From Thermomucor indicae-seudaticae (taxonomy: Eukaryota > Mucoromycota > Mucoromycetes > Mucorales > Lichtheimiaceae), in the NCBI GenBank assembly GCA_000787465.1, contig JSYX01000138.1:1-64000 (forward strand): a DNA stretch of 64,000 bases, given 5' to 3'. The position numbers and the translations under genes are program-made. Below, in pieces: positions 33,275 to 45,330 of this stretch (the stretch's first letter is position 1; each line of letters opens with the position of its first letter). The notes beneath the pieces were generated by a model, which searched no databases, had not been told where the DNA came from, and was given only the letters and a program-made list of their open reading frames with translations.

Positions 33275-34675
33275 ATGAGCACCTTCGGTAGACTCTTCCG
33301 CGTCACGACCTACGGCGAATCGCACTGCAAAGGTGTTGGCGCCATTGTGGATGGCGTCCCTCCTGGAATGCAGCTGACAGAAGATGATATTCAGCCACAA
33401 CTTTCAAGACGTCGACCTGGCCAAAGCAAACTGACGACTCCGGTAACCACCTTAAACATGCTGTCTATCCTGTGTTGCGAGAAGAACAAGAAAAAGCCTA
33501 AAGGTTCTTTTTTGTACGCAGCGCAATGAAAAAGACAAAGTTACGATAATGTCAGGCACCGAACATGGCATTACGCTCGGAACGCCGATCGGTTTGCAAG
33601 TGCCTAACGAAGATCAGCGACCGCACGACTACAGTGAAACGGACGTGTACCCACGACCCTCGCATGCCGATTACACTTATCTGAAAAAGTATGGTGTCAA
33701 GGCCTCTTCTGGTGGTGGACGCGCCTCGGCACGGGAAACCATTGGTCGCGTTGCGGCTGGCGCTATTGCCGAAAAGTATCTGAAACAGGCTTACGGCGTG
33801 GAAATTGTCGCTTTCGTCTCGAGTGTCGGAAAGGTAGCCATGCCATTTGTACGTGACTTGGAAGAGTCTGAAACTGTCAAGCCTGAATTCTACGAATTTC
33901 TTAATACCATTTCGCGCGATGTGGTAGATGCGGATATTACTCGATGTCCAGATCCTCAGACGGCTGAGGCCATGAAAGAGGTAAAATTATTGCTATCACG
34001 ACGTGAGCGGCCATGTTCAGTATCACTTACGGGATGAGTATACAGGTTATCACACAAAAGTCGCAGGAAAAGGATTCCATCGGTGGTACCGTCACCTGCG
34101 TGATTCGTAACTGCCCAATTGGTCTAGGAGAACCGTGCTTCGACAAATTGGAAGCTCTGCTGGCACATGCTATGCTTTCGATCCCTGCCACAAAAGGCTT
34201 CGAGTTTGGCTCTGGATTTAACGGCACCAAAATGGCAGGCCATGCCCACAACGACCCCTTCCTACGAAAGCCCGACGGTACGCTCGGTACAAAGACCAAC
34301 TACTCTGGAGGTGTGCAAGGTGGCATATCCAATGGTGAAAACATCTATTTCCGTGTGGCATTCAAGCCTCCAGCTACTATCTCGCGCGACCAAGAAACAG
34401 CATCGTACAATGGTGAGCTCGGTACGTTGGCTGCTCGAGGACGTCACGATCCTTGCGTAGTCCCGAGGGCAGTTCCTATCGTCGAAGCCATGGCTGCACT
34501 CGTCATCATGGAGTAAGTTCTGAATTCGTGTCAACTGTAGGAGACGACGTTGCTCACTCTGTTCGTTTCTTTTAGTGCGGCCTTACAACAGGAAGCTCGC
34601 CAAGCAACTCGGGCGCGGCTGCCAGCTGTTGATATTCATCATTCGCTTTTGGGCATTCCTCCAGCATCCAAGTAA
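33275..34675 (+). CDS. ARO2: Chorismate synthase, 4 exons
   Basis: Exons 33275-33442, 33522-33980, 34046-34512 and 34576-34675 give 397 aa. It begins [20 protein letters not shown], containing family signature 1 ([19 protein letters not shown]). Further signatures are [13 protein letters not shown], the Gly/Arg-rich [18 protein letters not shown], and the C-terminal [20 protein letters not shown]. The enzyme converts 5-enolpyruvylshikimate 3-phosphate to chorismate with reduced FMN, the last common step of aromatic amino acid synthesis. Fungal forms have an intrinsic flavin reductase activity. It ends [14 protein letters not shown]. The gene begins 165 bp after the LINE remnant. Confidence 0.96.
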
Positions 34676-35124
34676 CCTTTGTACGACTCTAAAAAAAAGA
34701 AAGAGAAAGAAACGCCCCGCATTTGTTTGTTTTAGATCTGTAATATGAAACCATGTCTTTGATATAAACGATGTTAATACTACTAGATCTCTAACTGCGA
34801 TATAGATTGCATTGCTCTTTAACGAAATCAGACGATATCATATATGACACCAAGTGCTCGCTTCTTCTGGAATCATCACTGCAGTAGCAACCGAACAAGA
34901 AATTGAGCAAACTCACTCTTTGTTTTCGCATGAACGGGAACAGGGTTCAAAAGTAATATAAAGGGTTATGACCGGAAAATCAATCAATTACGAGCAGAAA
35001 TACGCGTTTTACCTTAACAGCGTTGATCCTGTAATCTATAGTCGTGCGATTGGTTTTTCTTTGATCATAATGTAGGTTACGATTGGTGAAAAAGGGCATT
35101 TCTGGTAGCGTAAAAGTTCAGGTG
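34676..35124. other. Upstream region of the Mlp1/TPR gene
   Basis: Holds the chorismate synthase 3' flank and probably 5' exon(s) of the Mlp1/TPR gene. Frames such as IKGYDRKINQLRAEIR near 34960 look coil-like, and an acceptor (AATGTAG at 35070-35076) precedes sequence in frame with the first firm exon. I could not build a unique start. Confidence 0.35.
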
Positions 35125-38100
35125 ATGGATAATATTGTACCTTCAGACATCAACGGCGCAAATAGTTTATCCGATCGAACTTCTTTGGCAGGCACTGCAG
35201 ACGCCATCATCCCGTTCAAACTCCGTGATTTCACCGCTGCTTCGCGTCTTTCCTTTCGAATTATGGAAGTGCCCATAAGTGCCTATGACATTGAAGAAGG
35301 TAATGTTGCTCGGATGTGTAGAACTGACAGGCTTGACAAGAGGTATTAGATATAAGTGCAGATGAGTTGCGCCAACGGTACAATGATCTCTACCAATCGC
35401 ATCAAGATCTGCTCAGGAGCCAGGAATCTCTGGTACGAGAGAAAGAGAATCTCCGTAAGTGCGATCGTTCTACCCAATGTGCAATACTCAGTGTTGCGAA
35501 AGGGTGTCGTAACTAAGTTCGACTGTGTTCAGATCAAGAACTTGAACAAGTAAAAGATGAGTTGAAAGATGCCAAAAGTGTCTCGGCTCAACTGCAAAGC
35601 TTCAAGCTCGAAACAGACTCGCTACGAGAGTTCAGCGAAATCAACCAGCAGAAAGTGATGGATATGAATCTAAAGCTACGAGCAGAGCTGGCTTCCGCGC
35701 GTGGTACGTGTATCCGGATCAGTTGGCAGAACCGAGTTACATAATGCTAAATGACGTGTTAGTCGAGATTAACAAACTTATTGACAAATTCCACGCCGTA
35801 AACTTGAAATATCTTGAGGTTAACCTGGCCAAGGAAAACATGGCTAACAACGAAACGACCTATCAGGTTTGTGTGTGAGAATATCGGGTGTTTGTTGTTG
35901 GTCTCTGACAGCTTGCGAACGATAGATCCGGCTGAAACAAAAAGAGGAATTATTACAAAAATACAAGACCCAAGACGCTAACAAGAACCTGCAAATACTG
36001 GAGCTGGAAAAGGAACTAGGAACTCTCAAGAAGAATTACGTAAGCATGTAAGGGCTCTGTGGCCAAGTAGAACGCTCACTTACCATTTGCTATCCAGCAA
36101 CTTTTATCCATGAGAGTAGAGGATGAGAGAGCAACCTGGACGCGCGAACGGAACGAATCCGATGCCACTATAGCTGAATTGCGGTCACAACTCGCAAAGT
36201 GTCAGACGGATGGTGAACTAGCGAAACAAACAATCAAAGAACTCGAAGATCGATGTAAACGCATGGAGCGACATAAAGCTAGCACTCAGAAAGCTCACGA
36301 TGATTTGGTGGCGGTATACGAGCGTCGACTGAAGGAACAACAAGAGCGGTTAGAAGAATACCAGACTAATGCTATGAAATCACAAGCGGATACTGATAAG
36401 CAACTTGATGAATTACGACACGAAAATTCGGAACTGAAGCGACAGCTTGAAGAGTGTCAGGACCGTCTTGAAATTGTTCGTACACGCCTGTCTGACTCGA
36501 CAACAAAAATGACGAATGGCAACGTGGATACTGATAGCCAGCGAAAACCGAGCGGCTTATCCCAGCTTTTGCAAGAATATGAAGAAAAAGAAGGGAAGCA
36601 CTGGTCGGATATGTTTACTGATTTCTTTAAATTACGCGAAGAATTGTCGAATACGAAAAGATTAAACGACAACTTAATCAAAATGAACGAAGACCTCGTC
36701 CGGCATACGAAGCGAGTAGAACTTGCACGGGCAACCGTAGAGGAAGAACTTGCAAGACTCAGGGACACCACTAACGGTAACGAGACAAAATGGCAGAAGA
36801 CAGTTGCAGACTATGAAGCTTCAAAACGAAGAGTGGGTTTCTTTGATCTGTTTATCTGTTGCTTACAATATTTGATCTGACATCCAAGTCGACGGTAGAA
36901 TAGCGAACTCCAAGCAAGGACAGCCGAGTTAGAACAACAGAACGATGATTTGAAATCCTCGCTTCAGGATGTCACGTACCAGTTACAATACGTTTTGCGG
37001 CATATAGAAAGCCAAGGCGAGCTTTTGCCTCCAGGCATCGAAAGCTCTCGTGATCTACTTGAATATGCCACAGCAAAGCCTAGTCTGGATCACGACAAAG
37101 TCGTGTTTAATAACATCAAGGAAATGCAAGAACGGAACCAAGAGTTGCTTGCGGAAGTCAGAAAACTTTCCAGGAATCTGGCCGAGAAGCAAGAAGAGTG
37201 CGACAGTATACGTAGTCAAATGTCTGATATGGAGAAGGAACACGAAAGCTCATCGCGAAAGGCCGATAGTACAATCAGTGGACTAAAGGAGCAAGTAGAA
37301 ATGCTGGAAGCCAGGTAAACGTGTTGTTAAGGATTTCCTAATCCGCGCATTAACAACTTCACTGCTTATTTATCCAGGATATCGACGACCATTAGCGAAC
37401 GTGAAGCATATAGGGCTGCCCTATCAGCACAAGAGAACGTGGCTCCGGATGTCAGGATAATAGAACTTATGGCATCCGTGGAGAACTACAAAAAGTCGCT
37501 TGCAGAGATGGAGTCTCAAATAGAAACTGAACGGCATCAGTATCAAATGGACATGAAGCAGATACAGTTAGATCTTGACGAGGCCGAAAGGACCGTGTCC
37601 CAAATGAATGGAGAGCGACAAAGACTTTCCTCGGAAGTTTCTTATCTTAAAGAGAAATGCATTCATTACCAGCAGCAGTTGGAGAATCGCGACAGTGAAA
37701 TATCACGACTTCGTCGAGGCAACGATGATTGCGAACGCCGAATCGAGAATTTGGAGAACTTGCTTCATCAAAGCAACGAGGAGTTCATGAGCTTAAAGAC
37801 GAGAGAAGCTTATTTGCGAGAAGAAAATACTGTCCTAACTGCGGAAGTCAAATACCGAAATGAGCAATGCGAAAGAATCACGCAAGAAAATAAGGATTTG
37901 GCGGCTGCACGTGATAAGCTAACCCAGTTACTGCAAGATGTGAATACGAACATGGCAATCCAGAATAGTAGCTCTGCTCAACTTGTTCAGACTCTCAAGG
38001 ATAGAATCCAGGAACAGAAACAAGAATTAGGATCTCTCCAGGATAAGTTGCATACGGTGGAGAAACGTCTTTTGGAGTGCCAGTCGGTCGATCACAGACA

Positions 38101-40858
38101 GTGGCAAGCTAGATACACGGAAACAAACGAGGAATTACAGCGACTCAGATCGGAATACTCTCGTATTGAAGCAGAGCTTGCCGACGAGAAGAAACAACGC
38201 ATTATCATCGAAACTAAACTCTCGACGTCCGAAAAAGAAATGGAACGTCTTCGCGCATTGAGTAGTTCTGAGAAGGAAGAACAGACTACGGATCAAAAGG
38301 AAGCCGTTGAGGGTCCCTTCTCGGAGTTAGTCGACTCTAAGCTCAAGCTAGAGAGTATGGCTTCTTTGTTAGCGGAGCGTGACAAGCAGATCGAGGCCTT
38401 GAATAATGAAATCGAACGAACCAGAGAACAGCATAGCGAATTCTTGCAAGAATTGCAAACTCAGATAAACAAGCTTACAGAGGAGCGAGTTTCGAGCGAG
38501 AAATATGTTCAGGAGATAGAAGCACTCACGGGAACGATCTCACGAATGAAAGAGGAAGCGGCTGAAGCAGAAAGGCGCTACATTTCGGAAAAAGCTTCAC
38601 TAGAATCTCAGAATAGGACGTTGGACGAGGAGTTGAAAAAGCGTGAGGAGGACCTGTCGAAGCTGAGGGACGAGATTATCGCGCAAGCACAAGCTATTAA
38701 AGAAGTAGAATCGAAACTTCAAGAAGAGTCAGAAGCGCGCTCAAAGGACCTTGAAAACCTGCGTAAGGCGCAAGACGAGCTACAAGCAGTGACACAACAA
38801 CTGTCAGAATCCAAAAACGAGATATCCGAATTGCAAGAACGTCTTCGATCCTCCGATCTCCTTAGTCAAAAGGAGAAGGCAGAATGGGCTGCGAAGGAAA
38901 CAGAGTATAAAGCGAAGTAAGTAATATTAAGATGGAACAAGCTGTGTTTCTTCACTTCAGAATTAACCTCAATCTAGGCTGGAAGAGTCCGCACAACAAA
39001 ACGATAAGCTTTCTGAACAACTTCAGAACTTATTCAGTAATCTCGCAGAGCAACGCAAATCTCAAACCTCGTCAGCAGACGAGAGTGGTATCATTATGGA
39101 TATTTCTAAAAGAGCTGTGGAAGAACTTCGCGAAATCAACGCTTCTCTGCGTCGCGAGAATGAGATATTGCAAGCCAGAATTGATGAAGCCCGCGAAAAT
39201 TTGAATTTGATGAGAAGCGACCGAGATCTCTTCCAGCAGCAACTGGAAATTACAAAAGCACACTTGGAGAGGTTGCGTGCTGAGCGGAACGAAATGGAGA
39301 CGAGCCGTGTGGACGAGGTAGCCAAAGCTCGTAAGGAAGCTGAGGTATACCGCGAAAACAATGATCACCTACGGGACGAGGTAACGCGTCTGAAGAACCA
39401 ACTATCTACTGTCGAAAGCCAGCTTGCAAGCAAGGAAGCTGAAATAGCACCTTTGAATGGTGAGCGTTTCTCAAACCCAACTCGGTGACATGTGCTAAAT
39501 GTTTTGCTTGTGATATCTTGTCTGCAGAGAAAGTGATGGCTTTGGAAGTCGAAGCAAAGGCGAACGCGGATACCGTCCAAATGCTACGCAAATCCAAGGA
39601 GGAGTGGGAAGCTCGGCGGTCGCAGTTATTGTCAAAACTCAACGTAAATATATATGGCTTCGTAAATTGGATATTACATCATCTGATTGCCTACGGACCG
39701 TTTGTAGAAAGTTGACCCTGCGGAATTGGAGAAACTCCAATCCGAATATGAAGAAGCGAAGAAACAACTGGAGACGACCAGTGCTGCTCTGAAAGAGACG
39801 GAATCGAAGCTGAGTACATTAGAAGCAGAAAAGACTAAACTGCAGTCTGACGTACAAGCAGCAAATGAATTAGTATGTTTGGCCGGAAGGAATTATCAAG
39901 AGAAAGGAAGATGTTGACTGAAAGTTCCTGTTTAGGCAAGCAAACGTGCAAGTATAGCTTTGATGTACAAGAAGAAGTTTGAAGACAAATCAAAAGAGAA
40001 AACCGTAAGTCAAAAACGCTAAGAATAATCCACTGGGCAGTCAATTCACTTTACAACAGGCTGATCCTGAAGAAATCAAAAAGCTGGAAGAAGAAAAGAA
40101 AAAGATCGAGGAGGAGAAAGCCAAGGCTGAAGAAGAAAAGAAAAAGGCTGAAGACGAGTTGGAGAAACGTAACACTGAGCACGCTGAACTGCAGGCAAGT
40201 ACATACGCTGATGGTACAAAAGAGAGAACTTTTGTTGACAAAATACAATAGAAAAAGCATGCTGGTTTGATCCGGAAAGCTAGAGAAATTGCCAATGCTC
40301 AGGTAAATTGAGAAAACTCAACCGGAAAAAGGCATAATACTGACTTATTACGTGCAGAAGCGGGCATCCGAAGAATTAACTCAACAGAAAACGCAGACGG
40401 AGGAACTAAAGAAGGAGCTAGAATCAGTACAAGCTGAACTAGAGGAACTAAAGAAGAAAATTACTGAGAAAGAAGAGCAATTTTCTCGAGCAACTGAGGA
40501 GCACGGTAGAACGAAAGTAAAACTTTCAATAGAGACCAACCGCAATCAAAAACTGCAAGAAACAGTAAAGGAACTGCAAAAGAAGTTGGGTCAACAGCCA
40601 AGTTCCGTAACAGGCACGCCAACTGTTGGATCACCCGCCCAAGCACCCACTCCAGCACCAGCCCCAACACCAGCCGCAGCCACAGCCCCAGCACCCTTAC
40701 CTGCACCTCCTTCGAGTTCGCCATCGGGTTCGCCGTCGGGTTCGCCGTCGGGTTCGCCGTCGGGTTCGCCGTCAACGGAGACATCTGTAAAACCAGCAAA
40801 GAGACCTCTTGAAGAAGATGATGATGAATCAAGTCAACCAAATAAAAAGAGCGGTTAA
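35125..40858 (+). CDS. Nuclear pore basket protein Mlp1/TPR, 15 exons
   Basis: Fifteen exons (35125-35299 ... 36098-36832, 36899-37314, 37378-38916, 38978-39459 ... 40358-40858) join in frame to about 1625 aa, almost entirely coiled coil. Order and motifs fit Mlp1/TPR: WSDMFTDFFKLREELSNTKR, then VTYQLQYVLRHIE and DKVVFNNIKEMQERNQELLA, which correspond to TPR segments around 'ELYxxYVETQ' and 'FRxIxELQxQNQ'. The C-terminal part has ASKRASIALMYKKKFED and HAGLIRKAREIANAQ, then a Pro/Ala and Ser-Pro-Gly low-complexity tail with a basic cluster (KPAKRPLEEDDD) and NKKSG at the end. These proteins form nuclear basket filaments and act in mRNP export and quality control. The start is uncertain; 35125 is the first in-frame ATG. 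The intron 40195-40251 is GC-AG. Confidence 0.85.
40717..40776 (+). repeat. 12-bp tandem repeat encoding Ser-Pro-Ser-Gly
   Basis: Five copies of TTCGCCGTCGGG-type units (the first with A for G, the last diverged) encode (SPSG)n in the disordered C-terminal tail of the Mlp1/TPR protein. Copy number is likely to vary between strains. Confidence 0.9.
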
Positions 40859-41778
40859 AAATGTAAATAAAAGCTTGCCTGCATAATGCCACTTCATTCG
40901 CCGCTCTTGCATTCCTTTTTTCTTTATATTAATGCAACAAGGAAGAATAACTCAATGCATGAATAAGCAGCCATATTTTATGCTTGCGATGTGGCAATGC
41001 ACCTAGTCGGTAAAGGAGATGTTACTAAAATAGGCAGCGATTTGGGGCAGTGGGTTTTAGGCAGAAGCCTGCGACTTTTCACCGAAAGGCGATCGTACCT
41101 GCATGGGCGCTTCTCGGGAAAGAATACAGTGAATGGTATTGGTGGCAAATGAATCATCCACGCCGCCCAACCTATGCCTATCTGACTACCTGTAGATAGA
41201 GAAACAAATAACTTTGCGGCGCGCCAGAGGGGCTGAGCAACAAGGCAATGTGCTTTCCCCATTTGAGCCACTTAAAAGTTTCCAGGGACAGAGGTCGGAA
41301 CATCGGACTGTGTTCCACAAAACGTGGCTGGAGCTGGTGCTTGGGCTTGGCTTGGCTTGGCGTTCCCGGCCTGGTGACCAAGCGCATTTGGTTGCGTAAC
41401 TTCGGTGACAAAGGCTTGGTCATTGTACGATATTTGGTGAACCGAAGCTACTGCATGAAAGACATGTTCCGGAATAATCATTTTCGATTGACGCGCTCGG
41501 CGTACGTTCGTTCATTGGCACAGATATGAACGGCATCAGAATCTGTAGATGGAATCTTTGAGAATATCGGTGCATTTATAAACAGCTTGCGAGGCCGCCG
41601 TGACAAGCGGATTGATAAAAATATCTTCGGATCTGTGACAAACGCATCCGTATTTGGACACTGGCGCTAGTCCAGAAATGGGGCACAGCACAGTTCGGGA
41701 CGGGACATTTTCAAAAGCAAAAGGTAACGTCTCTTGTTCTGCCCTTTCTTTTCCTTGGCTTTTTGTATACCTGATAAA
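40859..41778. other. Intergenic, no supported gene
   Basis: About 0.9 kb between tandem plus-strand genes. A minus-strand frame of 97 codons (40978-41271) and overlapping plus frames lack motifs and splice partners. The promoter of the four-helix membrane protein lies at its 3' end. Confidence 0.35.
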
Positions 41779-42694
41779 ATGATCAATAGGTGCTGCTGCT
41801 GCATTCCTTTGCGGTAAGTACGCAGCTATATGCTTCAACTTATTGTACCTAATGCTATTGTTGTTACAGGGCCGGCGTCATTATCATTGCCGGATTATCG
41901 GCGGTAGGTTTATGTGCTGCTTGTTCTGAGAATTGTACATGACTAAATGGATCATAAAGATCGCCAGTATCATTGCACTTGTATGGATGCTCATCCGCCG
42001 TGAAGGTATGAAGGCGGCGGAAATGGATGTACAATAGCATGGCCCGTGCTTGACGTGTCTTTCTCGATTACCGTAGAAATACTCGCGTACGACGGCTACG
42101 GTTCTGCCCATATAACCGCCATTTATTACACCGCAATCGGATTGATTGTCCTGGATATTGTTGGCGGTCTTCTTGGCGTTCTCGGGGCTACGATGGTGAG
42201 TATGGTAGCAGCATTTCGCAGGAACTGCCCAACTTAGGACTTCTCTTTATAGCAAAAACGAGGCATGGTTGGCCTTTTCAAGTTCATTTATTGGATCCTA
42301 GCCATTCTTGCTTTGGTGGTAACGGTTGCTGCATGGATCACTCTGCTCGTAAAACGCAATGAGCTCGAAACATTTTGTACGGATGCTGTCAAAGAGGCGC
42401 AAGAGAATGGGACAAATATCGCCGGACTCGATAGCACGGATGCCTGCGCCAATGGACTGAAGGGTCTGCTGATCGGTGGTGGCTTTGCAGTGATCATCGG
42501 CAACATGATCTCGGTAAGTCCATCCAACCAGAAAAAGAGGAGCAAGTGGCTAATATACAAGTTGCATAACATAGATTTATTTCGCTTGCATCGTTACTGC
42601 ATACGCATCACGCTTGAAGCGAAGTTACCAGCATCATCCTTTGCGTGACCTTGAAGACTTCCCACAAACATCATACAAGACGTCTGTGTATTAA
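41779..42694 (+). CDS. Four-TM tetraspanin-like membrane protein, 6 exons
   Basis: Exons 41779-41813, 41870-41903, 41960-42005, 42077-42195, 42253-42513 and 42575-42694 give 204 aa. It starts MINRCCCCIPLRAG, a Cys cluster typical of palmitoylated tetraspanin-like N-termini. Four hydrophobic helices follow: AGVIIIAGLSAIASIIALVW; YYTAIGLIVLDIVGGLLGVL; FIYWILAILALVVTVAAWIT; and LIGGGFAVIIGNMISIYFAC. An extracellular loop with two Cys (ETFCTDAV, TDACANGL) lies between helices 3 and 4, as in tetraspanins, but it is short and lacks the CCG motif. The C-terminus is cytosolic (RDLEDFPQTSYKTSVY). Family membership is by topology only. Confidence 0.6.
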
Positions 42695-43113
42695 ACATCT
42701 TTTCGAAAGTGCAAGTTTTTGCATATTTTGTTTCACCCATCTGTACCTTTGTCTCTAAGTATTACACCATTCATTTTTCCGTACTGTATGATATCTTTTC
42801 AGCTCTTTCATATAAAAACTCTGACTTCCTTTTTCTCGGATACCGTGACACCTCTTCTACAGTTCAGGGCTTGGTTCCGATCTTGTACGACGTCAAAAGA
42901 ATTAAGTGGCGGTAGGTCCCAATTTAGAAAATGCAAAAGACATGCAGACAAAGCCTTCCTGTCTCTGTCAGCAAAAGAAGCAGCTTGTTATAAGAGATAG
43001 ATTGCATGCATCATTTCTTTCCATTCTTTTTCTTTTCCACAAAATACCAACTGGTTTCTCTATATATACCCTTGTGGCAACCAAGCGCAATATTGGCTTC
43101 AAAAAGTTCTGGC
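42695..43113. other. Intergenic region
   Basis: AT-rich, T-tract-containing sequence. It holds the 3' flank of the four-TM gene and the promoter of the single-TM protein. An in-frame extension of the next gene to 43006 is possible. Confidence 0.35.
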
Positions 43114-43674
43114 ATGTTCTCAAATCCCGGAATCATAAAAGACACGAGATTGACGCGATACGAAGTGCCAGAATCGACTGGCAGTGACCTTTACAGCACG
43201 TCTTCCTATCCTTATCCCGCTGTCACCAAGCCAAAGAGCTCCTACGTGCTTTCAAATGCTTTCACTGCGACTTCCTCCCATGCCTCACCCACACTTCCTG
43301 GCAAACCAAATAGTCTGACCAATTCAGCCGTTCCAACGCGACCAGCAGCTCACCACGATTCTGCAACTTTGACAAGCGTTGTAATAGGCGGCATTGTAGG
43401 AGGCGCAGTAGGAGCACTCGTTTTGGTGATTGCTGCGGTCCTTGTGCTTCTCGTACGTAGAAAATACCGAAGACAAAAGCAAGCAAGGGATTATAGTGGC
43501 GGCTCTTCACCGCCCAAGTCGGAAGACCTCGAAGACAGGGCAAACGTGCACAATCAAGCATCCTTAACCTCATCCTTGCCCAACGGCCGGTCACCACCAG
43601 AGAAACGAAATCCGTTGACAAGGCTATTCCCTTCCAAGCTCATGCAGATGATCCGACGATATCAGCAAGCTTAG
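43114..43674 (+). CDS. Ser/Thr-rich single-TM surface protein
   Basis: A frame of 187 aa from MFSNPGIIKDTRLTRYEVPE (an ATG at 43006 would add 36 residues beginning MHHFFPFFFF, which may be the true leader). The first 80 residues are rich in Ser, Thr and Pro (YSTSSYPYPAV, TATSSHASPTLPGKP). A single membrane helix (VIGGIVGGAVGALVLVIAAV) is followed by the basic stop-transfer LLVRRKYRRQKQARD and a charged tail. This layout, including the Gly-rich helix start, is that of Mid2/Wsc-type wall sensors and related fungal surface proteins, but no WSC cysteine domain is present. Confidence 0.5.
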   Translation: MFSNPGIIKDTRLTRYEVPESTGSDLYSTSSYPYPAVTKPKSSYVLSNAFTATSSHASPTLPGKPNSLTNSAVPTRPAAHHDSATLTSVVIGGIVGGAVGALVLVIAAVLVLLVRRKYRRQKQARDYSGGSSPPKSEDLEDRANVHNQASLTSSLPNGRSPPEKRNPLTRLFPSKLMQMIRRYQQA

Positions 43675-43708
43675 TACACGTATATTGAGCATCTCTGGTT
43701 GGAGATTT

Positions 43709-44856
43709 TTAGAAAATTATGTCCTCATCTTCCTGATCAACCATATCTATCTGCCCAGATTCATGAGCAGTCTTGAATTCTGGTACTAATATCGCGTTGC
43801 ATATCGTTTCAGTTCATGCTCAATACATTACTTCTACAACCCGTTAACTTACCTTCACCAGGCTCTGCTTCTTGGATTGCTTTTCTTGCCAGTTCTTCTG
43901 CAGCGGCGTGTTCTTTCTTTTTCGTCTGAATCTTCTTTAATCTAAAATTCACGGGTACGATTCAATTGGCGTTTCGGCTTCTCACGCTAGGCGAGGTTGA
44001 CTTACCTGAAGAACTCTTCACGATCTTGTTCATCGAGCTCGGAAATGATATACTTGATGGTATTTTCAAGACGAGGAATAATAACGTGTTCGATAGCATT
44101 TACACGACGGTTTGTTGCCTTAATGACTTCGTCCAGGATCACAAAGGCCGTCTGCAGACTTGCCAGTTCCACCAAGGTCTCTACAGCTTTCGCATAGATC
44201 TCTTTGGATTTCTGGACCTGCTGACCACCTCGGCCCAGACCAGTAAACTCGAAAGCTTTAACGACGGATAAGACGGTGTGCCCCAGAATAAACCCTAGAC
44301 CTTTTCAGCTACCCACCGTTACCGCCTTCGGTGTACATTTCAAAGGATGGCAGCATGACACCCGAGACGTTTTCCTGCTGGGCACGAACACGAAGCTGAG
44401 CGGTTTTCGAGGCTTCTTGAATTTGATAACTATAACAAAAAGTGTTAAAGTCCAAAAGTTCATCCACCTGAATATTTATTTCCAGCTAACCTGATGTCAC
44501 CAGCCATATATTGTACTTCTGTCAAAGAAAAGGCAGCGGCTTGCATGATACGACCCATTTGGCGTTTCAACTGGGCGCCCAAAGTTTATATCAGCGCACA
44601 CACTACAAGAAAAAACGGAAAAAAAGAGTATAAACCTCGTCGATACGTTGTGTTATCGTCCGGAATCGTTTCGTAAGTGCTTCCGCTTTTCGTTTCAAAA
44701 GTGAATGGCCTGTCTGAGCGCCTTTCAAGCGGCTCTTCATGGTGGTAAGCGCCCTGTGTCCACCCAAGTCAGCTTTCGAATGCCCCGAATGGCTCGAAAA
44801 AGAGAACCGTACATGCGCGTCGGGAAAATGTTGAGTCTCTGATTCGCACCTGACAT
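43709..44856 (-). CDS. VMA8: V-ATPase subunit D, 7 exons
   Basis: Exons 44813-44856, 44636-44753, 44491-44570, 44317-44429, 44006-44255, 43853-43941 and 43709-43779 give 254 aa, the normal length. It begins [20 protein letters not shown], followed by [20 protein letters not shown], then [54 protein letters not shown], and [20 protein letters not shown]. All are characteristic of subunit D, the central rotor stalk of the V1 sector that couples ATP hydrolysis to proton pumping into vacuole and endosomes. Divergent from the prolyl hydroxylase gene. Confidence 0.96.
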
Positions 44857-45330
44857 TGGCTGGCTGCTGGGATGAGAAAAAGAGAAGGGTCTCTCAAGGG
44901 GCGTTTACTTGAAACGAGAAGCCCTATTCTAATCTCCGCAACCGGTACTTCGACTTGGATACGATTCGACAATATCAAACGTATTCGAGAATAGCGCAAA
45001 TGTTTAATTAATAATGATATCCCAATACGATAATGATAATGACTGTCGGTTCTCTCGATCGAACCCCGTGCAACCTGGACCTCCATCCAGTACAGTTAAT
45101 GCTGCTAGTCTAATTATGTCTCATAGGCGCAGAATCCTTCAAAAAGAAAAGAAAAACTAAGTGATGCCCTTTCTATGCCATATCCCATACAAAAGATGGG
45201 ACGGTGTCCAGTACATATCGATGGCATAGACGTTCATTTTACCAGCGTGATCTTCCGCGTGAGTGTCGGTTCGCCACTTGAAGCAAAAATTTCCCTTTTG
45301 CAGAAAAAAAAAGCTTGACCTTATTTCAAA
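44857..45330. promoter_or_regulatory. Divergent promoter region
   Basis: About 470 bp between the divergent Vma8 (minus) and OGFOD1/Tpa1 (plus) start codons. It must contain both promoters. An AT-rich core (TTTAATTAATAATG near 45002) is visible; no factor site can be assigned. Confidence 0.4.

Noticed and set aside
36457..39640. Multiple minus-strand Ser-rich frames
   Set aside because: Serine-rich shadows of the Glu/Lys/Arg/Gln coiled coil on the plus strand.
40461..40892. Minus-strand 143-codon frame with NPTA repeats
   Set aside because: It is the complement of the SPSG and Pro/Ala repeats of the Mlp1/TPR C-terminus.
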